Below, piece by piece: positions 1-10,357 of a DNA stretch of 64,000 nt. The stretch lies in assembly GCA_034401135.1 (NCBI GenBank), contig JAWZSP010000006.1, positions 186,001 through 250,000 on the forward strand, read 5' to 3'. The DNA comes from Volutella citrinella (taxonomy: Eukaryota > Ascomycota > Sordariomycetes > Hypocreales > Nectriaceae). Every line of letters starts with the position of its first letter. The first letter of the stretch is position 1. The translations under genes and the position numbers were made by a program. The notes beneath the pieces were generated by a model. It worked only from the letters and a program-made list of their open reading frames with translations, had not been told where the DNA came from and searched no databases.

Positions 1-995
1 CGTTTCGGGCACTGAGCGACCAGGTGGTTGTGCTGACTGGTGTGTGCACTCATCCTAATCACCCTACCCTGTCCATCCCCTGGGAGGGGGTCTTGCGGAG
101 TGTTCGACTAACCAGCATCCTAGGGGGCGCACGGGGCGTGGCTGAATCCATCATCGGCTATCTCTTCGCCGCAGGCGCCCATGTCTTCTTTGGCGATATT
201 GAGCAGGAGGCGTCTCAAAAGGTTGTCGCAAACTTGAAGTCGGAGAACCCATCTGCCACCAACAGCCTTGTCTTTGTTCCCTTCGATGCACGCAGCTACG
301 CCGACAACCTGGCCCTGTTCAAAGCCGCTTACAAGGCTCACGACCGAGTTGACCATGCCATTTCTTGCGCTGCCGTTACTGAAAGCCTCAACTGGTATGA
401 CGAGGAGTTGAATCTTGAGACAATCGAGACGGCTCCCCCGACCCTCATCGTTGACGTCAATTTCACCGGCGTTTTATACTTTGCTCGCATCGCCGCCGTG
501 TATCTACGCCAAGGCAACGAGGAGCGCAAGCGGGATAAATCTATCCTCCTTGTTGGCTCCATCGCTTCGTTCAAGGAGCAAGCCGGCCTCTTCGTATACG
601 GTCCTACCAAGCACGGCGTCATGGGCCTTTTCCGCTCAACCCAGAGCCTAATGAGCAAGCAGTTTGGCATTCGTAGCAACATGGTCAACCCTTCTCACGT
701 CAACACTATCATGGGATCTGCCGTCCATGATCTGTGGGTAGCGCACGACCTGCCTGTGAACGAGGCCTACCACATTGCCGAGCATGTTGTCACTCTTCTT
801 GCGAAACCCACAAAGGCCGATGGCAGTGTGGCTACTGGATTGGCCGTGTATGTCGAGGGTGGTAAAGGATGGGATATTGAGGAGGATTTGGACAATACCG
901 ACCACCTTTGGATGGGAGAAGAGATGTCTCGTAACGCTGCCAGGATTGATGTAGCTCTCGGTACTGGGGTTAGCTGGAAGCCAACAAAGGAATAG
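1..995 (+). CDS. Short-chain dehydrogenase/reductase (5' end outside window)
   Basis: NAD(P)-dependent oxidoreductase of the classical SDR family. The frame is open from the window edge to 39. An intron of about 40-123 (GTGTGT donor, CCTAG acceptor) splits the cofactor-binding motif; joining the exons gives TGGARGVA, the TGxxxGxG-type Rossmann turn, with the last Gly replaced by Ala. Further on are the catalytic Ser in LVGSIAS and the YxxxK pair in YGPTKHG. The C-terminal tail is slightly long for the family. The true start codon lies upstream of the window. The gene runs tail to tail with the DUF1989-CE4 gene, 233 bp away, and may belong to the same catabolic group. The family assignment is firm; the substrate is unknown. 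Confidence 0.85.
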   Translation, partial: FRALSDQVVVLTGVCTHPNHPTLSIPWEGVLRSVRLTSILGGARGVAESIIGYLFAAGAHVFFGDIEQEASQKVVANLKSENPSATNSLVFVPFDARSYADNLALFKAAYKAHDRVDHAISCAAVTESLNWYDEELNLETIETAPPTLIVDVNFTGVLYFARIAAVYLRQGNEERKRDKSILLVGSIASFKEQAGLFVYGPTKHGVMGLFRSTQSLMSKQFGIRSNMVNPSHVNTIMGSAVHDLWVAHDLPVNEAYHIAEHVVTLLAKPTKADGSVATGLAVYVEGGKGWDIEEDLDNTDHLWMGEEMSRNAARIDVALGTGVSWKPTKE

Positions 996-1228
996 ACACT
1001 ATTAGTTAGCGAATCAAACCGATATTGCTTCAACAAAGCGTCCCATTTTCAACTGCTCTTGTAATGCCTGAGAGCTAAACGCGTAGTAGTCCAAACAGTT
1101 GCTCAGAGTGTCGAGCCTAAAGGGCTTCCTCTCTGGGAGAAATGGCAAACATATACAAGTCATCGAATAGAAGTTGAGAACTTGAGATGGAAATTTTGGA
1201 ATATTCAGTTTCGTTACTAAACTACCGA

Positions 1229-2932
1229 TCATTGTTTGCGAGCACTTTCCTGAACTGCCAGCCACGCAGTCGCGATATCCTCACACTTGCAAAACTCCAC
1301 CGCCTCCCCAAAGCCCTTGAGCCAGGCGATAAATCGGTCAACCATGCCAATAATATGAGCAAGTCCAGTCACATCAGGATGAACCAAGATGGGGAAGACA
1401 AAGTCAGCAGCATCAGTGCCCTCCAGGGTACCTTGCTCCCAAAGCCACATGAACTTGTCCTTCCACATCTGCTCCACAGTATGTGTAGAAACATAGCCCA
1501 TGCTGTTGGCAAGGTGAGGCAGATACATCATTGGCATCATGTCCTCGTTATACCAGCCGCATGGCAACTCCACCAGAGGATGCTGGCCTTCAGGATATCC
1601 CTGTGAGGCAATTGTGGATGGCGCCAACCAAGAAGATGCGGGCTGGGACCAGTCAATTGGTTTGATCGGAGGATCACTTGGGGTAAAGTAAGGCTGAGAA
1701 TCGTGGTGCATCATGGAAGAGTCGTAAAGGAAGCCATGCTCACGCAAGAGCTTGACAGTGGTCTCCCTAATAGTGTACATAGGAGCACGATAACCCTTGG
1801 GCGGTTTGCCGGTGAGTTTGGTGGCAACATCAATGCTACGATAGAGTATTAGCATGTAATGGAGAAGAAAAAACCCAGTTGGTTCACTCACCACTTAAGC
1901 AGGACCTCGCGCTCTTGCTCCTCCGTCATTTGATAGATGCCTTCGTGGGCATAGCCATGCAGAGCGACCTCGGCTCCAGCCTCAACCACGGCCTTGGCAG
2001 CGTCGGGAAAAGTCTCTGTCGTGTGACCAGGGATAAACCAAGTCATCTTATCGGCTATAGCATGCTTCTTGAAGAGGCGTAGAAGGCGATGGACACCAAC
2101 CTGCCCGGCAAAGACGCCCGAGCTATAGTCGGCCATGTTGTTATCCTTGTGACACCCCGTACCGAGCCAGTGTGACACAGCGTCAAAGTCTACCGAGAAG
2201 GCGATTTTAACCTTGCGAGACGGAAGAGCCGGCTGTGCCACGAGTGCCATGGAGCCCGGTGCCTCACCGTCGAAGACCTGATATTCGCAATCCATTGGTG
2301 TACCACCATTGACAGGATCCAAGTCTTGAGGGCAAGAGCTCATGACAATGAGAAGGTCATTTTCAGCCTTGAAGGAAACATACTGGCCGCTCTGACTAAC
2401 CGGGGCTTTGATTGAAATGTTCCCATGGTGGTCGATGGGAATGTTCATGAAGAGATTGAGCGGATCGGGCACCCAGTCATCGGCAATGGAGAAGCTGGGA
2501 AAGCTGTTCTTTAGAGCCTATTACAGAGTATTAGCTATCTTGAACAGGAAGAATAACACTCCAGACAGAAAGGTTCCATGTACGAACCTTGTGCATGTTA
2601 TCTGTGCAGTTATCATGATATCCCTGGAATCCTTGCATGCGATACCGCTCCCTGTCGCAGGCAGACCAGATCATATCATGTACCCCAGGAGAAGTATCCT
2701 CGGTCAATGTAAGAATAGGCTGCCGCCGGGTGCTGTACAGCTTATCTCCCTTGGCGAGAGCAACCTTGAGCAGAATTGTTCTGCAGTGCACCATGGACAG
2801 GAAGTCATTGGGGTCGCTTGGATTAAACGCCCAGAAGTCGACCACTTGCTGTCCAAAGGTGTTGATGACTTTGAGAGTTTGGCCTGCCTTGACCTCAAAG
2901 GCCACGGCTTGGCGGGCAGGGATGGTGGGCAT
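1229..2932 (-). CDS. DUF1989 (urea carboxylase-associated) domain fused to PuuE/HpPgdA-like CE4 hydrolase
   Basis: Predicted 525-aa two-domain protein with exons 2932-2588, 2517-1892 and 1835-1229. Both introns have GT-AG ends and keep frame. Residues about 1-190 match the DUF1989/urea carboxylase-associated family, with GVHD, NCTDN and SCPQDLD motifs. Residues about 225-525 match a polysaccharide-deacetylase (NodB, CE4) fold of the PuuE/HpPgdA type, with the metal-site motif SVDFDAVSHW, FIPGHTTET, the HGYAHE motif and KGYRAP. PuuE-like CE4 proteins hydrolyse cyclic amides such as allantoin, and DUF1989 proteins sit near urea carboxylase genes; both are family knowledge. A ring-opening hydrolase is therefore plausible, but chitin or peptidoglycan deacetylation cannot be excluded. 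The ATG at 2932 was chosen because residues before it come from a TTG-started extension. It is divergent from the M20 amidohydrolase. Confidence 0.85.
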
Positions 2933-3208
2933 TTTGCAGGGGTATTGGTCTTGGTTCTCTTGGTGAAGGCTCTCTTGTCGTCTACTTTGCGCACCAGACA
3001 ATCCTCAACTTCCGCGAGAGGTGTCGATCAAGAATTAAGATTTGCAACATCCAACTAAGCCTTTACCCTTGAATTATATTTACCACTGGTAGCCTACGAA
3101 AAAGGCCTTGTCCGGTAGTCCGCAAGACCGGCTCGGCAGAGGTTGGCCGTGTGGGGCATGACGGCCAACACCAACCGTGGCCGCCAATCACATTGGAGAT
3201 CAGTAGCA

Positions 3209-3303
3209 TTATCAGCATGAGTCAATGAGATAAGGGATCGGCCTCGACCATGAATGCGGGGTGAGAGATGGCCGAAGGTTGGCCGTGACCTAGCGTCTTA
3301 TCA
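3209..3303. promoter_or_regulatory. Cluster of three HGATAR (GATA-factor) sites in a divergent promoter
   Basis: The 584-bp gap between the two divergent genes holds TGATAA (minus strand, 3209-3214), AGATAAG (plus, 3228-3234) and TGATAAG (minus, 3297-3303). These fit the HGATAR consensus bound by fungal AreA/Nit2-type nitrogen regulators. They lie about 280-370 bp from the DUF1989-CE4 start and 215-310 bp from the amidohydrolase start, so one cluster could serve both. Binding is inferred from the consensus only. Confidence 0.45.
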
Positions 3304-3516
3304 GCAAAACCTGATTCGACCCTGGATCCGCAACACGGGCATCCATGGCCGACTGGGGACGGAGCGAGCGCCGATGGCATGCATCACTTCATTCCGGGCT
3401 AGCCACGAATTGCCTTGCACAGGACATGGCTTGTTATTCGACATATATCATTCAGTCGTGACAGGCACCCTTTAACAAGGTACCACACTCTGCAATAACA
3501 TCAATTCTCCATCACG

Positions 3517-4972
3517 ATGTCGAACCCCACAGCAGGGGCTTTCCCCCTGCGAGTGAATGGATCAAGACTGATGGACACGCTTCACTCCACCTGCGAATTT
3601 GGCAAGGCGCATGCCTGGGGAGAGTAAGTCTTGCAGTCTTGTTAGACTCGGGCCCTTTCAAGCTCATGCGGTCCATAGGCACGAAACAGAGACAGGCATG
3701 GCCAGGCTCGCCCTAAATGATGATGACAAGAGAGTAAGGCTTTGGCTCATTGAGCAAGCAGAGGCCCTTGGTTGCAGAGTCACAGTCGATCAAATGGGAA
3801 ACATGTTTGCAGTGCGGCCCGGCAAGTGCAACACGGTGCCCCCGGTGATGATGGGCTCTCATCTTGACACCCAACCAACTGGGGGAAGATATGATGGCAT
3901 CTTGGGCGTCATTGCTGGCCTAGAAGTTCTGAGGAGGCTGCATGATAATGATTATCAGACCGAGGGCCCTGTCGGTATAGTCAACTGGACAAAGTGAGTC
4001 GAGCAGCCATGCCATTGGATTTCCACTAATCTTTCCTTTAGCGAGGAGGGCGCTCGCTTCCCCATGGTGACAGTCTCCTCGGCCGTTTGGGCGGGTGTAG
4101 TTCCACTCGAAACCGCCTGGAACTGCGCAGAGGTCACGCCAACAGGAGGCTCAAAGCCTCAGACTCTGAAGGAGGAACTCGAGCGAATTGGATTTCTTGG
4201 CGACGTGCCTGCTTCATATACCGCACAACCAATGGCTGCTCACTTTGAGATACATATCGAACAGGGACCAATACTAGAAGACGGTGGTCTCAAGGTTGGT
4301 GTCGTCACCGGCGCTCAAGCCTACAACTGGTATGAGATTGAAGTCAAGGGCCGCGACAGCCATGCTGGTACTACGCCGCTATCTGCACGGCGAGATGCAT
4401 TGCTCGCCGCTGCAAAGATGATCGTCGAGGGCAACAACGCAGCAAAGGAGTTTTCCGGTCTCGTCACCACGGGCATCATCCGTGCAGAGCCTGGAAGCGT
4501 CAACACCATGGCGCATACAGTGCGCTTCACCCTTGACGCCCGTCATCCGAGCGATGAGAAGCTCGCCCAGATGGTTGTGCGCTGTCGGGAGGCCTTTGAC
4601 AATGTGGCCAAGAACGGTAGCGAGCGCGGCGTGCAAGTCAAGTGGACCACGTTGACCGAGAACGTGGCCGTCAAGTTCGACGCGGACTGCATCTCTGCAA
4701 TTGAGGAGTCGGCTGACGACGTGTGTGCTCAGTTTGAGGAGGCTGCGAGCAGAAAGCTGTGGACGCACCTGACGAGCGGTGCCGGCCACGATAGCTGCAA
4801 TGCGAGCAAGAGATGTCCGGCTGCCATGATCTTTGCTGTGACGCGCGACGGGATGAGCCACACTCCTGATGAGTTCTGCAGCCCAGAAGATTGTGTGACG
4901 TCGGCGAATGTCTTGTTGGGAGCGGTTCTGCGCTATGACAAGGCGAGAGTGGCACGAGAGGGCTTGGCCTAG
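3517..4972 (+). CDS. M20-family amidase, hydantoinase/carbamoylase type (N-carbamoyl amino acid, ureidopropionate or allantoate amidohydrolase)
   Basis: Predicted 450-aa metal-dependent amidohydrolase with exons 3517-3623, 3679-3993 and 4042-4972. The joins keep frame and restore the motif NWTNEEGARF. Metal and catalytic motifs of the AllC/HyuC/beta-ureidopropionase group are all visible: GSHLDTQPTGGRYDG, the Glu pair in NEEG, HIEQGP, DSHAGTTPL and SGAGHDS. Fungal beta-alanine synthase (PYD3 type) belongs to this family and has about this length; allantoate and N-carbamoyl-L-amino acid amidohydrolases are alternatives that sequence reading cannot separate. These enzymes remove a carbamoyl group, releasing CO2 and ammonia, the logical step after opening a cyclic ureide. 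Its divergent partner encodes a PuuE-like hydrolase. The start codon follows a short leader and opens MSNPTAGAFPLRVNG, typical of the family. Confidence 0.88.
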
Positions 4973-5231
4973 AATAGCAATAAACATGTTCAATTCCTTG
5001 AGAGATGGACTGTTCCATGAGGTGGACTTGAATTGAGTGACTTGCAATGAATGTTCTAATGATCACGCTTCGTCTCTAGTCGAGTTGAACGCTGGGTGCA
5101 TCACGCACTCTCTCATCATTGTAGTGGAATTTTACAACTTTACAAAGCTCTCGTATTGTGTCTCGACCAGCTAATCTGTTTCTTTACGTTTCTTCCATAG
5201 TCACCCGCAGGAGTCCCCCAAACGCCGCCAC

Positions 5232-6743
5232 CTAGCTAGCCCAGACCAGATCGACGTGGCCTCCAACAACCTTGGCGGAAAAGCCCTCGAGAATCTCGAT
5301 GCGGTCTCCAACAGGTCTCGCGCCCCTCAGGATGTCTTCCTTGACAAGGTGATAGATGGCGTCATGGAGATCAAGCATGGCCATGCCTCTCGCAATGCAC
5401 TGCCTATTCCCCAGCCCAAAAGCCATCATGCTCTTGTTCATGTCATCAGTTGTCTCGTCCCATCGCTCAGGCCGAAACTCAAACGGCTCCTCGAATCTCT
5501 CTTCGGAAAAGTGCATCTCATACGCCGAGCACGAGACAATAGTTCCAGGCGGGTAGTAGGTATCCTTGAATGTCCATCCCCGCTCAGGCACGTCGCGAGG
5601 AAGTCTGCAGGGGTTCGTCATGCTCATGCGCAGGCCCTCTTTGACAACTGCGTTCAGGTAGGGAAGTACCTGGATATCCTCCTCCTTTGTAATCTGTGCT
5701 GATGTGATCTCGTCGTACAGTTTGTTATAAACCCGCGGAAATTTAGCGAGCATGAAACAAACAGTCGCTAGGTTCATACCAATCGTGTCAGTTCCGGCAA
5801 AAATGATGTCCTTGCAGTGAGCCCGAGTCTCCTCCCGAGAGAATCCAGCACGGAGCAGGCGGGCGGGAAAGTTGACAAAGTCGGAATTATGTGGCTTTGA
5901 GGCCGCTTCTATGACTCGGTCCGCATACTCGTTGACGATTTCCGTGCTCACGTTAGTGCCCGGGTTGGGATGAATGATTCCATCAAGACGATCGGCAATA
6001 CCATAGAGCCATGTCGAGAGATACCAAAGCCGAGATGTAGAGATGAAGTTGTCGACGACGTCGCTGGCACTCATTTTGGGCTCGCCGGCGGCCTCTCCAG
6101 CGGTCGACTTCTCAAGCTCCCCTTCATCCTTGAGAGCTCCGTAGCGGATGCCGAAAAGGTATTCGGTGACGGCGTCAATAGACATGCCCCGTGCAAGGTC
6201 AAGCGCGTTGGCTCTACCAAGCTGTCGCTGTTCCTTGAACCGTTTCAGATATCGGCCGAGGCTGTCTTTGAATGGCTTGTAGCCCCCCTTGATACTGGTG
6301 ATACTAAACAGGGGCAAAACGACCTTGGCTCGAGCTCCTCTGCTTGCGTAGTCCGTGTTGCTAAAGATGGATGCGTGACCGTCAATGTCAAAGTTGTGAT
6401 AGTGATGCGACTTTTGAAATCCGCCCTTGTCAAGATAGATGCCTTTCAAAGCAGCCACCTCGAGGAAATCGACCGAGTCGGGGGCGATTCGAACCGTGTT
6501 CCCGTACCGTTTGTGAAGTTTGCGCATGTATTGAGCCTCGTCGCCTTTGTACGCGTGCCAGAGGAGAGGGAGGTAGGTGGTTCGGTTCAGTATCGGACCT
6601 GGGATCTTTGCAAGCGGGTGCGTTGGTCCCGCGCGGTATAGAATTGTGCCAAGAAGAAGTACAAGTGCCGGTGTAACAAGTGCTGCCGCCCAGTAATGAA
6701 CTGGTGCTTCTGCAGCCGTGGTGAGCAACTGTTGAATCGCCAT
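5232..6743 (-). CDS. Microsomal cytochrome P450 (intronless)
   Basis: Single-exon 503-aa heme monooxygenase. The N terminus has one hydrophobic anchor (about residues 18-36) followed by a proline-rich hinge (KIPGPILNR), as in ER-bound fungal P450s. The I-helix motif is AGTDTIG, the K-helix ExxR is EGLR, and the heme loop FGLGNRQC places the axial Cys near residue 449. The length is normal. It is transcribed toward the amidohydrolase, 259 bp from its stop. A role in the neighbouring amide pathway is possible but rests only on proximity. The CYP family was not assigned. Confidence 0.9.
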   Translation of the reverse strand: MAIQQLLTTAAEAPVHYWAAALVTPALVLLLGTILYRAGPTHPLAKIPGPILNRTTYLPLLWHAYKGDEAQYMRKLHKRYGNTVRIAPDSVDFLEVAALKGIYLDKGGFQKSHHYHNFDIDGHASIFSNTDYASRGARAKVVLPLFSITSIKGGYKPFKDSLGRYLKRFKEQRQLGRANALDLARGMSIDAVTEYLFGIRYGALKDEGELEKSTAGEAAGEPKMSASDVVDNFISTSRLWYLSTWLYGIADRLDGIIHPNPGTNVSTEIVNEYADRVIEAASKPHNSDFVNFPARLLRAGFSREETRAHCKDIIFAGTDTIGMNLATVCFMLAKFPRVYNKLYDEITSAQITKEEDIQVLPYLNAVVKEGLRMSMTNPCRLPRDVPERGWTFKDTYYPPGTIVSCSAYEMHFSEERFEEPFEFRPERWDETTDDMNKSMMAFGLGNRQCIARGMAMLDLHDAIYHLVKEDILRGARPVGDRIEILEGFSAKVVGGHVDLVWAS

Positions 6744-8062
6744 GATGACAATGGTGAATAGTCTGATTTACCGATTCCATCAATCTCCAGCTTAGGATGC
6801 CATCACAACATAAATGAAACACAATACGCTTCCATCCAGGTCGCTAGGTGTCTACTACTACGGTACACCAGCAAAGAACCAGTGGCTCAGGCAAGATAGG
6901 CCATCAGCCACCCCGCAACCCCGCAATGTGTTGTCGCGCGACGATGGCCGATCAACTGTCGTCGTGTCTCATTCGGCAGTTGCGTCAGGCATGCTTTTAA
7001 TGGCTTACGACCAATTATGGACCATGCATTAGTCTTCTTGGGATGCCTGTGTCTTGGGCGCATGGTCTTATCTCCTACCGGCGGTTGCCCAAGTCATGCG
7101 GGTGGCCATTGAGCAGCTGCGGTCTTGTGCTGTTGCTCCGAGTCAAGTTGATGCCAGGGCCTGCGATGCCAATCCATGGAAGAAGCAATCATTGCCATGC
7201 CTCCGATGACATGCGAGCAACGTTTTTCGGGCCGCAGCCAAGCCTTGCAGGAATCCAGCTCATCAGTCATTACAGAGGGTGGTATCCGGATAGCACGGCT
7301 CTAGTTCCTTTGCTATCTCTGTCCCCTCGTACCTGCTGGGCAGCTTTCAACCGGTCTCGTCAGGGCCATTTCTTGCAAAACCAGGATCAAGTTCTACCAC
7401 CAGCTTGTAGGGATGTCAGCGCATCATGCCTACTACAGTCCACCTGACACTTGCTAATGATTCCCCATCGGACTGTTGGAGCTCGAAGGTGGCCATTTTG
7501 ATCTTTGCAGCGGCCTAAGGGGAAGACGGTTCAACATCACAGCCCCTTTCCAACACCGTGTCAAACGTGTCCGAGGCAGCCCATTGCTTCCCATGGCGCT
7601 GACCTTAAAACTCGGAGGTTGCATCCGAGTATCACCGTACATTACCTAGCCCCAATTGCAATAGCGTGCTTGTGGTGGAGGGTTGTTTTTGGCGAACGGC
7701 ATGATGCCAGATGGCCGACCACGGCCGACCGCGGCCGCGGCTAACAGGCACTAATTCGGCACCATTGTTGCTTTTTGTGGCAAACTGCAGCTTTCATACC
7801 CATTCCGCAAGCCCTCAGATGATCAGATTGCACTGCAATAGGAGAACTATCTTCAAGTCAAATTACTTACTACCTAGGTAGCCAGTAGAGGAATCGTCTT
7901 TGCAAGTAAACATCGATTGCGCTCTGTCCGTCGAGTATCCCATCCGCCCAATTGGCCCAAACTAAATACATCATCGACGTAGAGTGTTGACTAAGAGACC
8001 GTTGTTCATACTTGAGCCTCATCATCGCGAGCGATAAACGAGTCTCGCTTCCACCTGAACCG
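6744..8062. other. Intergenic, 1.3 kb, no gene seen
   Basis: Upstream region of the P450. Short ORFs on both strands lack domains, signal peptides or joinable splice partners. A GC-rich run with repeated GGCCGACC-like words lies near 7710-7742. Nothing further is recognised. Confidence 0.5.
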
Positions 8063-8302
8063 CTAGGTCATCCGCTTCCCCATCTGCTCCACCACCTCGT
8101 GCTCAATCTTGGAGCCCGGGTGAGGCCTGTGAAAGACGATTCTGCGTCCCTCCTTGTCAAACGACACCATCGAGCCACCATTGTTCCTCGCAGCAAAGCC
8201 CGCATCCACCATGGCGTGGACAAAGTCATTCCACAAGATGTCCTTGGCCTTGTCCTCTTTGCGGCGGAACATGAGGAGAAATGTTGGCAACCATTTCTTC
8301 AT
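8063..8302 (-). CDS. Small ORF resembling the fungal HicA-like domain; possible fragment of a larger gene
   Basis: 79-aa ORF. From residue about 23 it reads ILWNDFVHAMVDAGFAA, then GGSMVSF and IVFHRPHPGSKI. This is the W.DFV.AM..GF...GS...F....FH.PHP pattern I know from the C-terminal HicA-like domain of large fungal proteins often annotated as ipa proteins. Here the domain stands alone: the sequence upstream gives no long in-frame extension and the usual basic tail after MGKRM is cut short by a stop. It may be a small gene or a relic. HicA toxins bind mRNA in bacteria; no such role is claimed here. Family likeness is from memory. Confidence 0.45.
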   Translation of the reverse strand: MKKWLPTFLLMFRRKEDKAKDILWNDFVHAMVDAGFAARNNGGSMVSFDKEGRRIVFHRPHPGSKIEHEVVEQMGKRMT

Positions 8303-8599
8303 TGTGCCCGGTTATCTCAGTGGGCTGTGATCCTGTGGACAAACAGGATGCGACTGGACCTGTACGCGCAAATGCTTGCATAATAAAAACACCGCTTTTC
8401 GCATGTTTGGGTTTGAGTTTCTCCGCTGACGGCAAACAAACATCATCTAGCAAACGAAACGAAGTTAGACCACGACATCCAGTCACGACTGTAGTCACGG
8501 GGGAAGTTGACACAACAGATGACGACAATTGTAAATTGCCGTTGCGGCTTATGGCATATTAAAAACCTTAGTATACAAGATGCCCGATCAGCGAGCACT

Positions 8600-9643
8600 C
8601 TAGTTCGCAGTAGGTGGGCATATCTCGGTCATCGAAAAGTCATCCAGGAGGAAGTGGCCGACTTGAATGGAGCCATAGTTGCAACCAATGTAAAACTTGA
8701 CGCTGAGAGTCGTATCATCCGCCTGGAACTCAAAGGTCCTCAGAGCGTACTCGCCTAGGTTAGAGTAGGGCACATAGCTTTGCGAGACAGGAGACTGATA
8801 GCCTCCAGCTTCCAACATGACGTAGCACTGGTTGCCCCAGCTAGGGTTGTTGACATATGACGCCGCGACGTAAAACGAGACACGGTACCAAGATCCAGGT
8901 TCCAGCCCAGAGACTGATTGCTCAAGGTCGCCCCGGTAGTCAAACAAGGGTGAAGACAGGTCAACATCGCTAGAAAACTCGGGTTAGAAAAGACCAGAAG
9001 TTGCATTCGTGCAAAATAAGACTGACAGGTAGTAATCTCCGGTGCGGGCTGGAAACCCATCAGACTTGTATTTGAAATACGCATACATGTCGACACTCCA
9101 AGGCACGGCGGTGGTATCTGATGCAGGAATGGGGGACTCGAAGCTGGGGTTCCCGAGGTAGTTTGTGGGATTTGCAATCTCACAAGCGGCGGTCGAGGTG
9201 GTTGCCTCAGCCGTAGTTGTCTCGGCTGCAGAAGTTGTCAAAGGGTCGGCTGTCGTCGTAGTCGCGGCGTCGGTTGAGATGGTGGCTTCGGTGGAAGAGA
9301 CGTCGGCTGAGGTGGTTTCGGTGGAAGAGACGTCGGTATCCATCGTCTCTGCAGTTGTCGTTGATTCCTGAACAATCACAGTGGTTGTAGCTGTGCCACT
9401 ATCCTCGGTAGTGATAGCAGTCGAACTCTCAACGCCGCCAGTGGTAGTGGAATCCGTCTCTGCCTCTGTGGCGCTCGTGGTGGCGCTCGTAGCAACGGCG
9501 TCGGTCGTGGTGCTAGCGATGGCCGTAGTGCCAGTGGTCTCAGCAATCGTCTTTGAAGTCAGCGGCTTGCAGGGGCCGGCATTGGCGCCCTGGGAGAGCG
9601 CCACCAGCGCGACAACGGACAGCAATGATCGAAAGGAAGGCAT
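8600..9643 (-). CDS. Secreted Ser/Thr-rich protein with C-terminal CBM-like (jelly-roll) domain
   Basis: Predicted 328-aa secreted protein with exons 9643-9027 and 8969-8600 (57-nt intron, frame kept). A signal peptide runs to about residue 20 (ends QGANA). Residues about 35-160 are almost only Thr, Ser, Ala and Glu, a likely O-glycosylated spacer. Residues about 165-328 show the layout of fungal CBM-like domains: NPSFESP near the start, GLEPGSWYRVSFYV in the middle, and LDDFSM near the end. The role is probably wall or extracellular, perhaps carbohydrate binding. The low-complexity spacer makes an open ORF on the opposite strand, which is a shadow. Confidence 0.8.
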
Positions 9644-10357
9644 TTTGAACGAGTGACTTGGGCGTTGGGCAGCCTGAAAGAATGTGAATGCAGGTTGTTC
9701 AAAGAAAACGAAGAAAGGGGGACCGACCTGATAATATTGCTGGGCCGTAGCCAAGCAGCCGCCAGTGTGGACCTCTGGTTGATCCCTGTGAATCTGTGCC
9801 CCAGGGGCTAGAGGCATCGAGCCTTGGCAACGCAGGCAAAAGAAGCACGCGAACAAGAAGCAACCATCTTCCACCCTCATTGCTCGGCCTTGAATCATTC
9901 TGTGACTACGACTTCTCGCAGTTCCTATTTTATCGACACCTACACAACCCCAAGTTGGATTTTTCATGACAGCCACAGTGGGATTGTCCTACGGCGTCTG
10001 TTCAGGCTGTTGCCCTGTGTGGAGCTTATCTGACGGACCAAGCTAGTCTTTTCAATAGTTTGACTTAGCGCGGCCAGCTGAAATCTCTTTCCTAATACAG
10101 ACCAAGGAGACGCGGCACTCTTGTGAAAATTGGTGGGAGGCCAATAGCGCGACGAGACGGCCAATTGAAGCCGTTCAGCATGCAATGCATTGAAGCAGAG
10201 ACCTTGCAGGCGATGCACTAATCCCACCCAAGTCCTCCATCTACACTAGATCGCTTATACATAACCGCCTTTGTCATACATCTCGGACCTTTGAATTCAT
10301 CCAGGCCAAGTTGGACCGTCATCCCTAGTTGAAATGGTCAATCTTGCAAATCTACTG
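9644..10357. other. Intergenic, no gene seen
   Basis: Upstream region of the secreted CBM-like protein. No ORF with recognisable features was found on either strand. Confidence 0.45.

Noticed and set aside
7043..7447. 134-codon plus-strand ORF
   Set aside because: No recognisable motif and atypical codon use; not enough to call a gene.
9165..9656. Valine-rich plus-strand ORFs opposite the secreted CBM-like gene
   Set aside because: They are the complement of the Thr/Ser-rich spacer (ACN/GCN codons) and are shadows.
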